Shown: positions 1 to 8,603 of the stretch, in pieces
How positions within the stretch are numbered: position 1 is the stretch's first letter
How the letters are laid out: each line of letters begins with the position of its first letter
NCBI RefSeq assembly: GCF_030323865.1
Contig: NZ_CP066364.1
Span: 1 to 64,000 of the forward strand
DNA: 64,000 nucleotides
Reading direction: 5' to 3'
Origin: Pseudarthrobacter defluvii
GTDB taxonomy: Bacteria > Actinomycetota > Actinomycetes > Actinomycetales > Micrococcaceae
The notes under the pieces: generated by a model
Told to the model about the DNA's origin: nothing
Database searches by the model: none
The model's input: only the letters and a program-made list of their open reading frames with translations
Program-made: the position numbers and the translations under genes

Positions 1-1
1 G

Positions 2-496
2 AGTTTTGACGAAGCGACGCAGACGGTCCTCATCGACACGGTCGCAGGTCCTTCACCGGACAGCCACCTTTCGGCTGCATACTTCGATCACGGTACAGAA
101 GGAACACAAGAAATCGTTACCTCCCTTAGCACCGCCACTGCGAATCGGGTCGGGTTTGTGGGCATGTGGCACACGCATCCTTACGGAGTCGCCTCCCCCA
201 GCGACAGGGACGAGGAAGGCATGGCCGACATCGTCGCGATGGACGGTGGCAGCCGCCGTGCGCTAATGCTCATCCTCGGGGGTAATGCTCCTATTTGGGA
301 GGGTTGGCTCGATAGCGGGACCCTGCCCAACATTTACGCCCGGGTGATCAATCGGAACCCCGCCAGCCGACAGGAGGGAATGGTCGCGCCGTTCCTCACC
401 TCTTCGGGTGCCTGGTTCCCTGGGGGATATACCTATCCAACAGGGCAATTCCCTACGGGTGCCGGAGAACGCGCAGGGATCGGCAGGGACCAATGA
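2..496 (+). CDS. JAB/MPN (Mov34) metalloprotease, 5'-truncated by window edge
   Basis: The frame is open from the first bases of the window, so only the C-terminal part is visible. A complete JAMM zinc motif, His-x-His-x7-Ser-x2-Asp, is read in HTHPYGVASPSDRD, preceded by a beta-rich segment (TVLIDTVAGPSPDS) typical of prokaryotic JAB peptidases. Such proteins cleave isopeptide or ubiquitin-like conjugates. The stop overlaps the next start by 4 bp (ATGA), so it is translationally coupled to a patatin-like phospholipase. That pairing recalls type II CBASS (Cap3 peptidase with a CapV phospholipase), but no CD-NTase or E1/E2 gene is visible. It could also be the C-terminal domain of a larger E1-E2-JAB fusion. 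Confidence 0.8.
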   Translation, partial: SFDEATQTVLIDTVAGPSPDSHLSAAYFDHGTEGTQEIVTSLSTATANRVGFVGMWHTHPYGVASPSDRDEEGMADIVAMDGGSRRALMLILGGNAPIWEGWLDSGTLPNIYARVINRNPASRQEGMVAPFLTSSGAWFPGGYTYPTGQFPTGAGERAGIGRDQ

Positions 497-1566
497 GCCC
501 GAGGATTGGACTCGCGTTGTCTGGGGGCGGCTTTCGCGCAACAGCGTTCGGCCTCGGCAGCCTACGAGCCCTTCACGATCGCAATCTTCTTCCCCAGGTG
601 ACTGTCGTTTCGGGCATCAGTGGGGGGAGCCTCCTCGCTGCGATGTGGGCTTACGGACCGGAACGATTCGATGAGTTTGACGACTCCGTCACTACGCTCC
701 TGCGTGGGGGACTCCAAACTGAGCTTGCTCGACGTGCCTTCACGCCACGGGCAGCGGGGCGTGCAATCGCCAGCGCTGTCCGGGCACTTGCCTCGAAGGA
801 GGGGCGCTCCTATTCCCGCACTGATGCACTCGTCGATGCCCTGTCGTCGCGTAATTTCGGAGCCAAGCTCATCACTGATGTGACCCATGCAGGCATCGAG
901 ACCGTGATTTCGTCCACAGACATGAGAACCGGTAACGCAGTGCGATTCGGCAGCGCTCTCAGCGCATCTTCGCCGTTCGGGACAATCCTCGATGAGGTAA
1001 CTGTTGCGGAAGCAGTCGCAGCCTCAGCGGCGTTCCCAGTTTTACTTCCCGCTTTGTGCCGAAGTTACGAATTCCTTGGTAGAGACGGTGATCGACGTAG
1101 CGAGCGATTGTCTTTGACCGACGGTGGTGTATACGACAACCTTGGCCTTGCTCCCTTACTCCCTGGCCGCTCAACCAAGTACAGTTCCCACGTATTCGAT
1201 CTCGATTACATTGTCGCCGTCGACGCCGGACGCGGACGTACTGAGCGTTCCGCGGCTCGATTCATGGCCGGCAGGCTCGCCCAAAGTTTTGACATCACAC
1301 ACACAAAATCTCAGGACTCTGCCCGAAGCCGGATTCACTTGGCCCGCGAGCACGCGGAGGTAAAGGGCATTGTTCACGTCTACCTCGGCATGCGAGATGA
1401 GCGGCTGCCAATGCCCTTGGCGGACCTCGTCCCACGCGCAAGAGTCCAAAATTATCCGACGAACTTCGCTCCAATGAGGGATGTTGATTTGGACGCCATT
1501 GCGATCCGCGGGGAACAGCTCACTCGGACGCTGCTCAACAACTACACCCCCGACCTTGGAGGATAG
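493..1566 (+). CDS. Patatin-like phospholipase
   Basis: The 357-residue protein has the patatin oxyanion motif SGGGFR near residue 11, the nucleophile elbow GISGG near residue 42 and a DGG motif (TDGGVYDNLG) around residue 210 that supplies the catalytic Asp. The Ser-Asp dyad therefore looks intact. Patatin-like proteins hydrolyse acyl chains from phospholipids. In CBASS operons such enzymes (CapV) are cyclic-nucleotide-activated membrane-degrading effectors. The start overlaps the stop of the JAB gene by 4 bp, implying one operon. A stand-alone lipase role cannot be excluded because the upstream genes lie outside the window. Confidence 0.8.
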   Translation: MSPRIGLALSGGGFRATAFGLGSLRALHDRNLLPQVTVVSGISGGSLLAAMWAYGPERFDEFDDSVTTLLRGGLQTELARRAFTPRAAGRAIASAVRALASKEGRSYSRTDALVDALSSRNFGAKLITDVTHAGIETVISSTDMRTGNAVRFGSALSASSPFGTILDEVTVAEAVAASAAFPVLLPALCRSYEFLGRDGDRRSERLSLTDGGVYDNLGLAPLLPGRSTKYSSHVFDLDYIVAVDAGRGRTERSAARFMAGRLAQSFDITHTKSQDSARSRIHLAREHAEVKGIVHVYLGMRDERLPMPLADLVPRARVQNYPTNFAPMRDVDLDAIAIRGEQLTRTLLNNYTPDLGG

Positions 1567-2189
1567 TTTGCTACCCCTAGCTGCTTGTTCCCGTTCCTTG
1601 TTCCCGCGGCCGTAGACCTGCCCGGGGCTGCTGGGTGTCGGACCAGCGGAGTTTGTGCCAACAGTTTCTGCACAAAACAGAGAGATCGGGCATCCCTTGG
1701 GCAGGAGGGTTCGCCAGCGTAACCGTCCGGTTGGAATCTAGACCCTTCCGTCGAAGTGTGCCAATTGGCTGGTCGGGGCCCTATTCTGACGCTTTTGTCC
1801 TTGCTGCCTGACGTCAGGTTGGGGTGTAGTTCAGTCTGATCGGAGTTCTGAAGGACCGCGTAGCGCAAGAACTGCAGTAGGAGATGTAACTAGCCGTTGT
1901 TGACAACAGCGTGGCCAAAACAGGCATAATGGATAGGCCCTCTGTTTAAACCGATGAGTCGGAACTGGCCGATAAGAACCATATGTCGTCTAGTACTCTG
2001 CGAATACCACCAGATGAATCAATCTGAAACATGCGGTTTTCCGGTTTGCCACATGAAATGGATCTCTGCCCGCAACCTGAAGTACATGACGGCGATCGTG
2101 CGCGCCTGGGAATCATTGCGACAACGTAGCAAGTGCCACAGCTTGTGGCACATTTGCGGTCGGAGCCACATCCGCACCGTTCTCGACTA
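1567..2189. other. Intergenic region with inverted repeat, no supported gene
   Basis: No convincing coding frame is seen between the patatin gene and the IS5-type element. It holds a perfect 8-bp inverted repeat GTGCCACA-GCT-TGTGGCAC at 2133-2151. The 32 bases at 1993-2024 match 31311-31342, between the two divergent recombinases, at 28 positions. Confidence 0.5.
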
Positions 2190-3131
2190 GGGCGTGTCTC
2201 CTAAATTCAAGTTGGTTTAGCCGGGATGCTTGATGGGTGTCGCGTACTTCTGTTTTGACCGATGGGCAGTGGGCCCGCATCCAGCCGTTGTTGCCGTCCT
2301 CTGATGGTCGTCGGGGTCGTCCTTTCCGGGATGACCGGCGCGTGGTCGAGGGCATCATTTACCGGTATCGGTGCGGGATCGCGTGGCGGGATGTGCCTGC
2401 CGAGTTCGGTCCGTGGCAGACCATTTGGAAGCGTCACCGTCGCTATAGCGGTGACGGAACGTGGGACAGCATCCTGGCTGCATTGCTGACGGTCGCGGAC
2501 TCTCAGGGTGAAGTGGATTGGTCGGTCTCGGTCGATTCGACGGTGAACCGTGCCCACCAGCACGGCACCAACCTGCCGCGCACCACAGGGGGCCGGTTCG
2601 AATTACATGAATCTGTTTGCTGAGCCGGACGATCATGCGGTTGGACGGTCCCGGGGCGGATTGAGCACCAAGATTCACGCCTTGGTTGATGGCAAAGGCA
2701 GGCCCTTGGTTCTGCTAGTCGCTCCGGGCCAGGGCGGGGACGCGCCGATGTTCGCCCACCTCATGAACCAGCTGAAGATCAACCGGGCGGGTCAGGGCAG
2801 ACCCAGAACCCGCCCGGACCGCGTCCGCGGTGACAAGGCCTACTCCTCGAGAGCGATCCGAACCCACCTCCGCGACCGCGGTATTACCGCAGTCATCCCG
2901 CAACCGTCCGACCAGATTGGCCACCGAAAGCGACGAGGTTCCACCGGTGGCAGGCCGCCTGCCTTCGACAAAGAGGACTACAAGGGCCGAAATGTCGTCG
3001 AACGAAACTTCAACATCTTCAAGCAATGGCGGGCCCTGGCGACCCGCTATGACAAGCTCGCCCTGACTTACCGCGGCGGAGCAGTTCTCCGGGCAATCAT
3101 CATCTGGCTGACAGCTTTAGGAGACACGCCC
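2190..3131 (+). mobile_element. IS5-family insertion sequence
   Basis: Perfect 16-bp terminal inverted repeats GGGCGTGTCTCCTAAA (2190-2205) and its complement (3116-3131) flank the transposase frames. The dinucleotide TA stands directly outside both ends and is the probable target duplication, as in the IS427-like group of the IS5 family. The element is complete, 942 bp long. It separates the JAB/patatin operon from the phthalate gene region. Confidence 0.9.
2237..2623 (+). CDS. IS5-family transposase, N-terminal frame
   Basis: The 128-residue frame (GTG start) has the helix-turn-helix-like N-terminus of IS5 transposases (LTDGQWARIQPLLP) and the first catalytic Asp in VDSTVNRAHQH. It overlaps the second frame, which carries the rest of the DDE domain. 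Family logic suggests the active enzyme is a frameshift fusion of both frames. A simple inactivating indel is the alternative. Homologous text runs out of this frame at about GGRFELHE and continues in the other as AEPDDHAVGRSRGG. Confidence 0.8.
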   Translation: MSRTSVLTDGQWARIQPLLPSSDGRRGRPFRDDRRVVEGIIYRYRCGIAWRDVPAEFGPWQTIWKRHRRYSGDGTWDSILAALLTVADSQGEVDWSVSVDSTVNRAHQHGTNLPRTTGGRFELHESVC

Positions 3132-3134
3132 TAG
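2550..3134 (+). CDS. IS5-family transposase, C-terminal frame
   Basis: This frame carries the rest of the DDE transposase: SRGGLSTKIHALVD, the second Asp in GDKAYSS and the Glu in VVERNFNIFKQWRALATRYDK. Only the part after about 2600 looks like transposase, so the formal start is probably not used and expression likely needs frameshifting from the upstream frame. The stop codon TAG is formed by TAG just outside the right inverted repeat, so termination depends on the target sequence. Confidence 0.8.
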   Translation: MPTSTAPTCRAPQGAGSNYMNLFAEPDDHAVGRSRGGLSTKIHALVDGKGRPLVLLVAPGQGGDAPMFAHLMNQLKINRAGQGRPRTRPDRVRGDKAYSSRAIRTHLRDRGITAVIPQPSDQIGHRKRRGSTGGRPPAFDKEDYKGRNVVERNFNIFKQWRALATRYDKLALTYRGGAVLRAIIIWLTALGDTP

Positions 3135-3225
3135 CGAACGAGGAAGAATTCCTGCGCAGCGTTCGATCGTGTGAATCACGGGGCCGGGTAAGGATGAAAG
3201 CGGTGGCGGCGTCCTGGTTGGGCGT

Positions 3226-4740
3226 TCACCGGCCCAGCTCTTGATGTTGCAATAGCTCGAGGGCGCCGCAACTATCCGTCAGGGACAGTTCAAGCCGTTC
3301 CGATTCGGGGTAGCGCACCACAGGGTTCTCGCCGCCCCATATCTGTACCGACTGGTCTGGGCCCCACTGCGGCCATCCCGGGTTTCCGGTTGCGGCGAAG
3401 CGGGTCCATGCGCTGCGCATCCGGATGCCGGATTCGATCACTGAGTCAGTTGGCTCCGGGATCAGCGCTCCCATTCCGGTGTCCAGGGTGTTGAAGGTCA
3501 AGGGCAAGTCAATGGCGTGCGGGGAGCCCATGCCCCCTACCGGGTCGATGCACAGCTCGTAGACGAACACGTGTCCCCCGGCGTCGGCGCCGGCCATGGC
3601 AGCCTGCAGTGTAGGGGCGAGGAACAGGTAGTCGGTATTGACCTTTTCGTAGAGCTCCCCGGGTTCTGCTTGCGGCATAATGGCGCGGTAGCCGTCGGCG
3701 TCTCCGTTGGGTGCGAAGATGTGCAGGGCGGTGTCCGCTTCTTCCGTGGTGATGCTAAACCGCTTTTGTTGGGCGGTGAAAAGACGGTATTCGTCGCGGG
3801 TATGGCCGGTGATTATGGGTATTTCGCGGGCGGCGCCATTTCGAAGCGCCGTCCATGGGTCCTCCGGCATCGTGTCTCCGTCCACGATCGGCCCAAAGAT
3901 CGGCCCAAACGACGAGGAAGTGTAGGCGAGGGTACCCCATTCGTCGGCGCGGTTTCCCATGGTGCTGATGACCAGCCGCGTTGCGTCGGCCAGCGTCTGA
4001 GGAGTCAACGTCGCAAGGGTGCGTGCATCTGCTGTTCCTTCGATGCCGGCTGCGGCGGCGACGGCCTGGGTGACCGAGTGCGCGAGTGGTGGGGAGACGA
4101 ACATCCGAGGAATACTCTGGGCGATGGCCCGATGGAACAGATTGCGGGCGCGTGGCATGGTTAGCAGGGCCAGGACACATCCGGCGCCTGCGGATTCTCC
4201 GAAGATTGTGACCTTTTGCGGGTCACCTCCGAAGCCGGCAATGTTGTCCCGCACCCATTCCAGTGCCGCGATCTGGTCGAGGATCCCGCGGTTGGAAACG
4301 GCGCCGTCGATCTGTCCGAAGCCGTCCACACCCATCCGGTAGTTCACGGTGACAACCAGGACGCCCTCGCGGACCAGTGCGGTCCCGTTGTACGCCCGTT
4401 CTGAACCTGCCCCGGCGAGGTAGGCTCCGCCGTGGAACCACACCATGACCGGCAATGCCTCTGGAGCTGCACTCGGGGCCCAGATGTTGAGGGTCAGACA
4501 GTCAGGTGCCGGATCGGTTGACGGCGGGATCTCCGAGCCAGGCAGTTGCAGGCCCTGGGGCGCCGGGGGCCCGTACGAGGAGGCATCGCGAACAGAGCTC
4601 CATGGAGTAGGGGCCTGGGGCGGTGCGAATCGGTGCCGGCCCCAGGGCGGCGCGGCGTAGGGGATCCCGAGCCAACTGCGCACCCCGTCATCTTCACGGC
4701 CTTGGACTGGACCTGTTTGAGTTAGCACCGGGTTGAGCAT
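3226..4740 (-). CDS. Type-B carboxylesterase, candidate phthalate-ester hydrolase
   Basis: The 504-residue alpha/beta-hydrolase has the type-B signature: nucleophile elbow in FGESAGAG, the HGGAYLAG oxyanion loop, and a distal GSPHAIDLPLTF segment carrying the likely catalytic His. It hydrolyses carboxylic esters. No signal peptide is evident, so it is probably cytoplasmic. It is monocistronic. Its upstream region has a TTGACG box and a palindrome shared with both phtAa promoters, which ties it to phthalate degradation. A role releasing phthalate from phthalate mono- or diesters, as reported for esterases in actinobacterial pht loci, is inferred from that context and not from sequence specificity. 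Confidence 0.85.
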   Translation of the reverse strand: MLNPVLTQTGPVQGREDDGVRSWLGIPYAAPPWGRHRFAPPQAPTPWSSVRDASSYGPPAPQGLQLPGSEIPPSTDPAPDCLTLNIWAPSAAPEALPVMVWFHGGAYLAGAGSERAYNGTALVREGVLVVTVNYRMGVDGFGQIDGAVSNRGILDQIAALEWVRDNIAGFGGDPQKVTIFGESAGAGCVLALLTMPRARNLFHRAIAQSIPRMFVSPPLAHSVTQAVAAAAGIEGTADARTLATLTPQTLADATRLVISTMGNRADEWGTLAYTSSSFGPIFGPIVDGDTMPEDPWTALRNGAAREIPIITGHTRDEYRLFTAQQKRFSITTEEADTALHIFAPNGDADGYRAIMPQAEPGELYEKVNTDYLFLAPTLQAAMAGADAGGHVFVYELCIDPVGGMGSPHAIDLPLTFNTLDTGMGALIPEPTDSVIESGIRMRSAWTRFAATGNPGWPQWGPDQSVQIWGGENPVVRYPESERLELSLTDSCGALELLQHQELGR

Positions 4741-4760
4741 GGAACCGACCTTTCATAATT

Positions 4761-4814
4761 TGCAGAGAATATTTCTGCATTCAAGAGAATGACTGAAAAT
4801 GTGACGTTCGTCAA
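4761..4814 (-). promoter_or_regulatory. Promoter and PhtR-type operator of the carboxylesterase gene
   Basis: Read on the minus strand, a -35-like TTGACG (4814-4809) is followed after 17 bp by CATTCT. The palindrome TGCAGA-N7-TCTGCA then occupies 4779-4761. The distance from TTGACG to CAGA is 37 bases, the same as upstream of phtAa1 and phtAa2, and surrounding bases are also similar. This looks like the binding site of an IclR-type regulator. Confidence 0.65.
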
Positions 4815-4868
4815 CCCCTCTGACATGAAAATTAGGTGAGTGCGGTGGGGTGCGTGGGGTGAGCGGTG

Positions 4869-6113
4869 TTATCCGGTCTGTTGCAGGGGTTCGAGAATAA
4901 CTTGATAGCCGAGGGATTCTAGTTGTCTGACGGCCCGGGCCATGGTTTTAACGGGTGTCTGCCGGGTGAAGTAGTCGGCGCCGGGGTCGTTGTAGAGTTC
5001 GCCGGTGGTGAGCATGTGCCACGCTGCGGTGAGGATGGAGTGTTCGACGGCGACGAGGGCTTTGGCGGGTCCGCGCCGGGAGGCAATGCGCCGGTATCTG
5101 GCACCGAGGTAGGTGTTCTTCGATTTCGCGCAGGACAGAGCAGCGATGCCCAGGGCACCTTTGAGGTACCGGTTGCCGGGCCGTGTTTTGGTGGATTTGA
5201 CCCGTCCGGCGGATTCGTTGGATCCCGGGGAAGTACCGGCCCAGGATGCCAGCTGCCCTGCGGTGGCGAATGCGCTCATGTCGGCGCCGGTTTCGGCGAT
5301 GAAGATTTCCGCGATGGTGGTGCTGAACCCCGGGATGCTCACGAGGAGCTCCCGGGCGAAACGAAAGGGCTCCATCGCCGCCTCGATCCTGGCGCTGAGG
5401 TCGTTGATATCGGCGGTGTGGGCATCAATCCGGTGCAGATAGAGTCCGGTCATGTAGCGGTGGTGTTCGGTGAACCGGCCGTTGAGGGCTTGGGTGAGTT
5501 CAGGGATTTTGGACCGCAGCCGGCGTTGGGCCATCTCTGCCAGGGCCGCGGGGTCGGTCTGCCCGTCGATGAGTGCTTGGAGGATCAGTCGTCCGGAGAC
5601 CCCGGTGATGTTCGAAGCTACCGAGGATAGTTTGATGCAGGCGTCCTCGAGGAGTTTCTCCAGGCGCTGGATTTCCCGGGTCCGTTCCTGAGTGATGATG
5701 GTCCGGGCCCGGGTCAGGTCCCGCAGTTCACGGATCGGAGGCGGGGGCACGAAGGAGGCCCGGACCAGCCCGTGGGCGCCCAGGTCGGCAAGCCAGGCAG
5801 CGTCGGAAACGTCGGTTTTGCGGCCCGGGACGTTCCTGGCGTCATGGGCATTGACCAGGATGATGTTCAGTCCGTCGTCTTCAAGCAGGTAGTAGAAGGG
5901 GCGCCAGTAATCACCGGTGGCCTCCATGACCACCAGATCCACGTGCTCGTCCAGGAGGTGTTCCTTTAGCCCCAGGATCTGCCCCGTCATCGAACCCCAG
6001 GTCGTGATGGTGGATGTGGTGGACCGGCCGCCGCGGCCCTGGATGCGGACACAGACCTTCGCGTCCTTCTTTGAAATATCGACACCCGCGCAGCGCGGGT
6101 GAATGACCTCCAT
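4869..6113 (-). CDS. IS110-family transposase (DEDD recombinase)
   Basis: The 414-residue protein begins with the RuvC-like DEDD domain (CAGVDISKKDAKV; VMEATGDYW; KTDVSDAAWLADLG) and ends with the transposase_20 domain (LVSIPGFSTTIAEIF; SWAGTSPGSNESAGR) containing the conserved serine region. It is full length. IS110 recombinases act as RNA-guided DNA recombinases that use a bridge RNA made from the non-coding end of the element. The element sits between the carboxylesterase promoter and the phtB-like gene and has separated two pht-related units. No terminal repeats could be delimited by eye. Confidence 0.9.
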   Translation of the reverse strand: MEVIHPRCAGVDISKKDAKVCVRIQGRGGRSTTSTITTWGSMTGQILGLKEHLLDEHVDLVVMEATGDYWRPFYYLLEDDGLNIILVNAHDARNVPGRKTDVSDAAWLADLGAHGLVRASFVPPPPIRELRDLTRARTIITQERTREIQRLEKLLEDACIKLSSVASNITGVSGRLILQALIDGQTDPAALAEMAQRRLRSKIPELTQALNGRFTEHHRYMTGLYLHRIDAHTADINDLSARIEAAMEPFRFARELLVSIPGFSTTIAEIFIAETGADMSAFATAGQLASWAGTSPGSNESAGRVKSTKTRPGNRYLKGALGIAALSCAKSKNTYLGARYRRIASRRGPAKALVAVEHSILTAAWHMLTTGELYNDPGADYFTRQTPVKTMARAVRQLESLGYQVILEPLQQTG

Positions 6114-6431
6114 GAGAGCTCACCCTTCCTCGAACAGTCCAACAGATGGCGTCTGTGTCCCGGGGAAGGCGGATAAACAACAAATCTGACATTCGTGCTC
6201 AACGGCAACATTCCACGGTCCCGCGGACAAAAGCTGCGCCCTCCACCACCAAACTCACTTACAGGCTCACCGGCACTAAAGAGAGACCGGGGTCGACCGG
6301 AACACACTCTTCAGTCTGCTCCGGCAGCCCCGACACCGCAAAGGTTCCCCACAGCAGTACATTTTCGGCCCCCACGGCGGAGCGAAAGCGCCCCTGAGAA
6401 ACTCACTTCAGAGAGAGGAGCATAGGCCGAG
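6114..6431 (-). other. IS110 non-coding end, candidate bridge-RNA region
   Basis: This 318-bp stretch without a supported gene lies directly upstream of the IS110 transposase start and ends at the stop of the aldo/keto reductase. In IS110-group elements the 5' non-coding end encodes the bridge RNA, so this is where one would be expected. I did not resolve the guide loops or the exact element end. Confidence 0.4.
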
Positions 6432-7295
6432 TCAATGGCCATTTTCGGGTGAGTCAGAATCACGGGCGGCCTCTTCGCCCCTGTCCAACTTCCGAATCGA
6501 GGCCATCTCTCCCGCGGTGAGCGAGAAGTCGAAAACGGATAAGTTTTCTTTGAGCCACAGAGGGTCGGATGCTTGCGGGATGGGGACGATGTCCTGTTGG
6601 ACATGCCACCGCAGCAGGACTTGGGCTGGAGATTTGTCCAGGCGCTGAGCGATCTCGATGATCAGCGGATTCGCCCGCAGACCGGAGGACCGACCGATAG
6701 GACTCCAGGCTTCGGTGACTATTCCCAATAACCTGTGGACAGCGCGCGGCTCAGTCCGGGCAAGGTCGGGGCTCAGTTGGATCTGGTTTACGTCCGGAAC
6801 TACTCCCGTTGCATCGATAATGTCCTTCAGGTGGGCTGGTTTGAAATTTGAAACTCCAATGGCTTTTACACGGCCCTCCTCCAGCAACTTCACAAGGCCC
6901 TTCCAGGCGTCCACGTACTTGCCCAAGGCCGGAACCGGCCAGTGACACATGAACATGTCCAGATGGTCAAGGCCGAGTTTGCGCAGGCTCTCGTCGTAGG
7001 CGCGCTGCACTCCATCGATGCTGTGGGACTCTTTGTTGAACTTGCTGGAAATAAATAATTCGGATCGGGGGACGCCGGCGGTGCGGATGCCCCGGCCGAC
7101 TGCTTCTTCGTTTCTGTACTGGAACGCGGTGTCGACCAGGCGGTAACCGCTCTGCAGTGCGAAACGCACCGCAGTTTCGCACTCGTCTTCCAGCATCGGC
7201 CAGGTTCCGAGGCCAAGCCGGGGAATGGTGTGTCCGTGCGGCAATTTCAGCCGGGGAATGTCCGAAGCAGTGGTGTCAGTCGTTTCAGTTGTCAT
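6432..7295 (-). CDS. phtB: Aldo/keto reductase, putative phthalate dihydrodiol dehydrogenase
   Basis: The 287-residue (beta/alpha)8 oxidoreductase shows the AKR catalytic tetrad: Asp in RLVDTAFQ, Tyr in QYRNEE, Lys in SSKFNK and His in MCHWPVP. The signature GVSNFKPAHL and the cofactor segment follow. The ATG at 7295 is chosen because it has AAAGG upstream and overlaps the MFS stop by 11 bp. It is a close paralogue of the gene at 47204-48070, which sits directly before phtAa2, so oxidation of the phthalate 3,4-cis-dihydrodiol is the likely role. The C-terminal motif DSDSPENGH recurs as a scrap in front of phtAa1, suggesting this family once stood there too. Confidence 0.8.
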   Translation of the reverse strand: MTTETTDTTASDIPRLKLPHGHTIPRLGLGTWPMLEDECETAVRFALQSGYRLVDTAFQYRNEEAVGRGIRTAGVPRSELFISSKFNKESHSIDGVQRAYDESLRKLGLDHLDMFMCHWPVPALGKYVDAWKGLVKLLEEGRVKAIGVSNFKPAHLKDIIDATGVVPDVNQIQLSPDLARTEPRAVHRLLGIVTEAWSPIGRSSGLRANPLIIEIAQRLDKSPAQVLLRWHVQQDIVPIPQASDPLWLKENLSVFDFSLTAGEMASIRKLDRGEEAARDSDSPENGH

Positions 7296-8541
7296 CGGGC
7301 ACCTTTTTCTCGGGAGCTTCAAGCTGAGTTTGTTGGAGCGGCCTGCCTGGACCTGATTCTGTTGGCGCGATCTGCGCTGGAAGGTCTTTTCTGCGGATAC
7401 TTCCAGCTGCTGGAAGGGTCATGAGGACGCCGGCCGTGACCAGCGCTGCGGCAACAGGGACCACGCTGACCAGCAGTGCCATCACAAACGGTGTTAGGAA
7501 GAGCGCTGAAGCCCGTACCGTGCCAGTCAGGGAGAGAGCATCCCCGCGTTCTTCCGGGTGCACTTCATCTGCAGCTATGGCCGGTCCGACAGTCTGGAGG
7601 ATCCCGGCACCAACGCCGGAAACAGCGAGGGCGGCGGCGGCGGCAACTGCGGCGCCGGCCAGTGGCCCCGCCGCGGCCAAGCCCGTCCCCGTGGCCAGGA
7701 GGCCCGTGAGAAGGGACGTCCTGTTTCCCCGCCTGCGCAGCCAGCTCGCAGATGCACTTCCGGCCAGGACGGCAGCGTTGGGTATGGCTACCAGGATTCC
7801 GATGACGGCGACGGGTTGGCCGGCAAGGGAGAGCACGATGGGAACGTAGGAGTCCAAGAGGCTCTTCCAGGCGCCCGCTCCAGCGTTCATCCAGCAGGCG
7901 GCATCGACGCCAGGGCGCCGCCAGAGGCCTCGCGCCATTATTCCGCCTGTGGCATGCTCCGGAGCGAACACAGGAAGCCTAGTCAGAAGGGCAGCAGGGA
8001 TGACGGCCGCCGATCCTGCCGCTGCCGCCACGATCAGCGGCAGCGGTGTCGAAAGTTCCCAGAGATAACCGGCAAGTGCAGGTCCCAGCAGTGCTCCGAC
8101 CCCTGCGGCGAGATTCACGTCAGTCAGTCCCTTGACAGACGAGGTCGACATGCGGACGGCGTGCGTCTGGCTGCTGGTCCAGAACAAGGCTCGAGCCGAG
8201 CCCTGGACCAGCTGGGATACTACGAAAATTGCCAATGCATCTGAGACTGCGATCAGAGCGCACGAGACGGCAATCATGAGCGCTGCTCCCACGAGGAGGG
8301 CTTTGTCTGGGACCCTGCGCATCAGTGCTCCCAGGAAGATCCGGGTCACTAACTGCGAGACTGCTGCAAGTGCAACCATCATTCCGACTTCGACCGTGCT
8401 GTACCCCACGGCAATGGCCAATATCGGCACCACCACTGCCAGGGTTCCAAGGGCGAACGAGAACAATACCGTCGCGGCAATGCTCAGGATTCTGTCAGCG
8501 CCGGACAGGCCCACGGTCTGGCCTTTGCAGGATGATGGCAC
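7285..8541 (-). CDS. MFS transporter
   Basis: The 418-residue, very hydrophobic protein has about twelve predicted membrane spans and the loop motif GALMRRVPDKALLVGAAL of the major facilitator superfamily. It starts with GTG. It lies in a minus-strand operon after an isochorismatase-family hydrolase and overlaps the aldo/keto reductase gene. The substrate cannot be read from sequence. An aromatic acid or an ester/amide precursor would suit the context, and efflux is equally possible. Confidence 0.8.
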   Translation of the reverse strand: MPSSCKGQTVGLSGADRILSIAATVLFSFALGTLAVVVPILAIAVGYSTVEVGMMVALAAVSQLVTRIFLGALMRRVPDKALLVGAALMIAVSCALIAVSDALAIFVVSQLVQGSARALFWTSSQTHAVRMSTSSVKGLTDVNLAAGVGALLGPALAGYLWELSTPLPLIVAAAAGSAAVIPAALLTRLPVFAPEHATGGIMARGLWRRPGVDAACWMNAGAGAWKSLLDSYVPIVLSLAGQPVAVIGILVAIPNAAVLAGSASASWLRRRGNRTSLLTGLLATGTGLAAAGPLAGAAVAAAAALAVSGVGAGILQTVGPAIAADEVHPEERGDALSLTGTVRASALFLTPFVMALLVSVVPVAAALVTAGVLMTLPAAGSIRRKDLPAQIAPTESGPGRPLQQTQLEAPEKKVPDDN

Positions 8542-8603
8542 GCCGCCCTTGGGTCGGAGTCCGGTTAGAGAGCCGGCACGGCGATTTCTGCGCCGTGCCG
8601 GGC

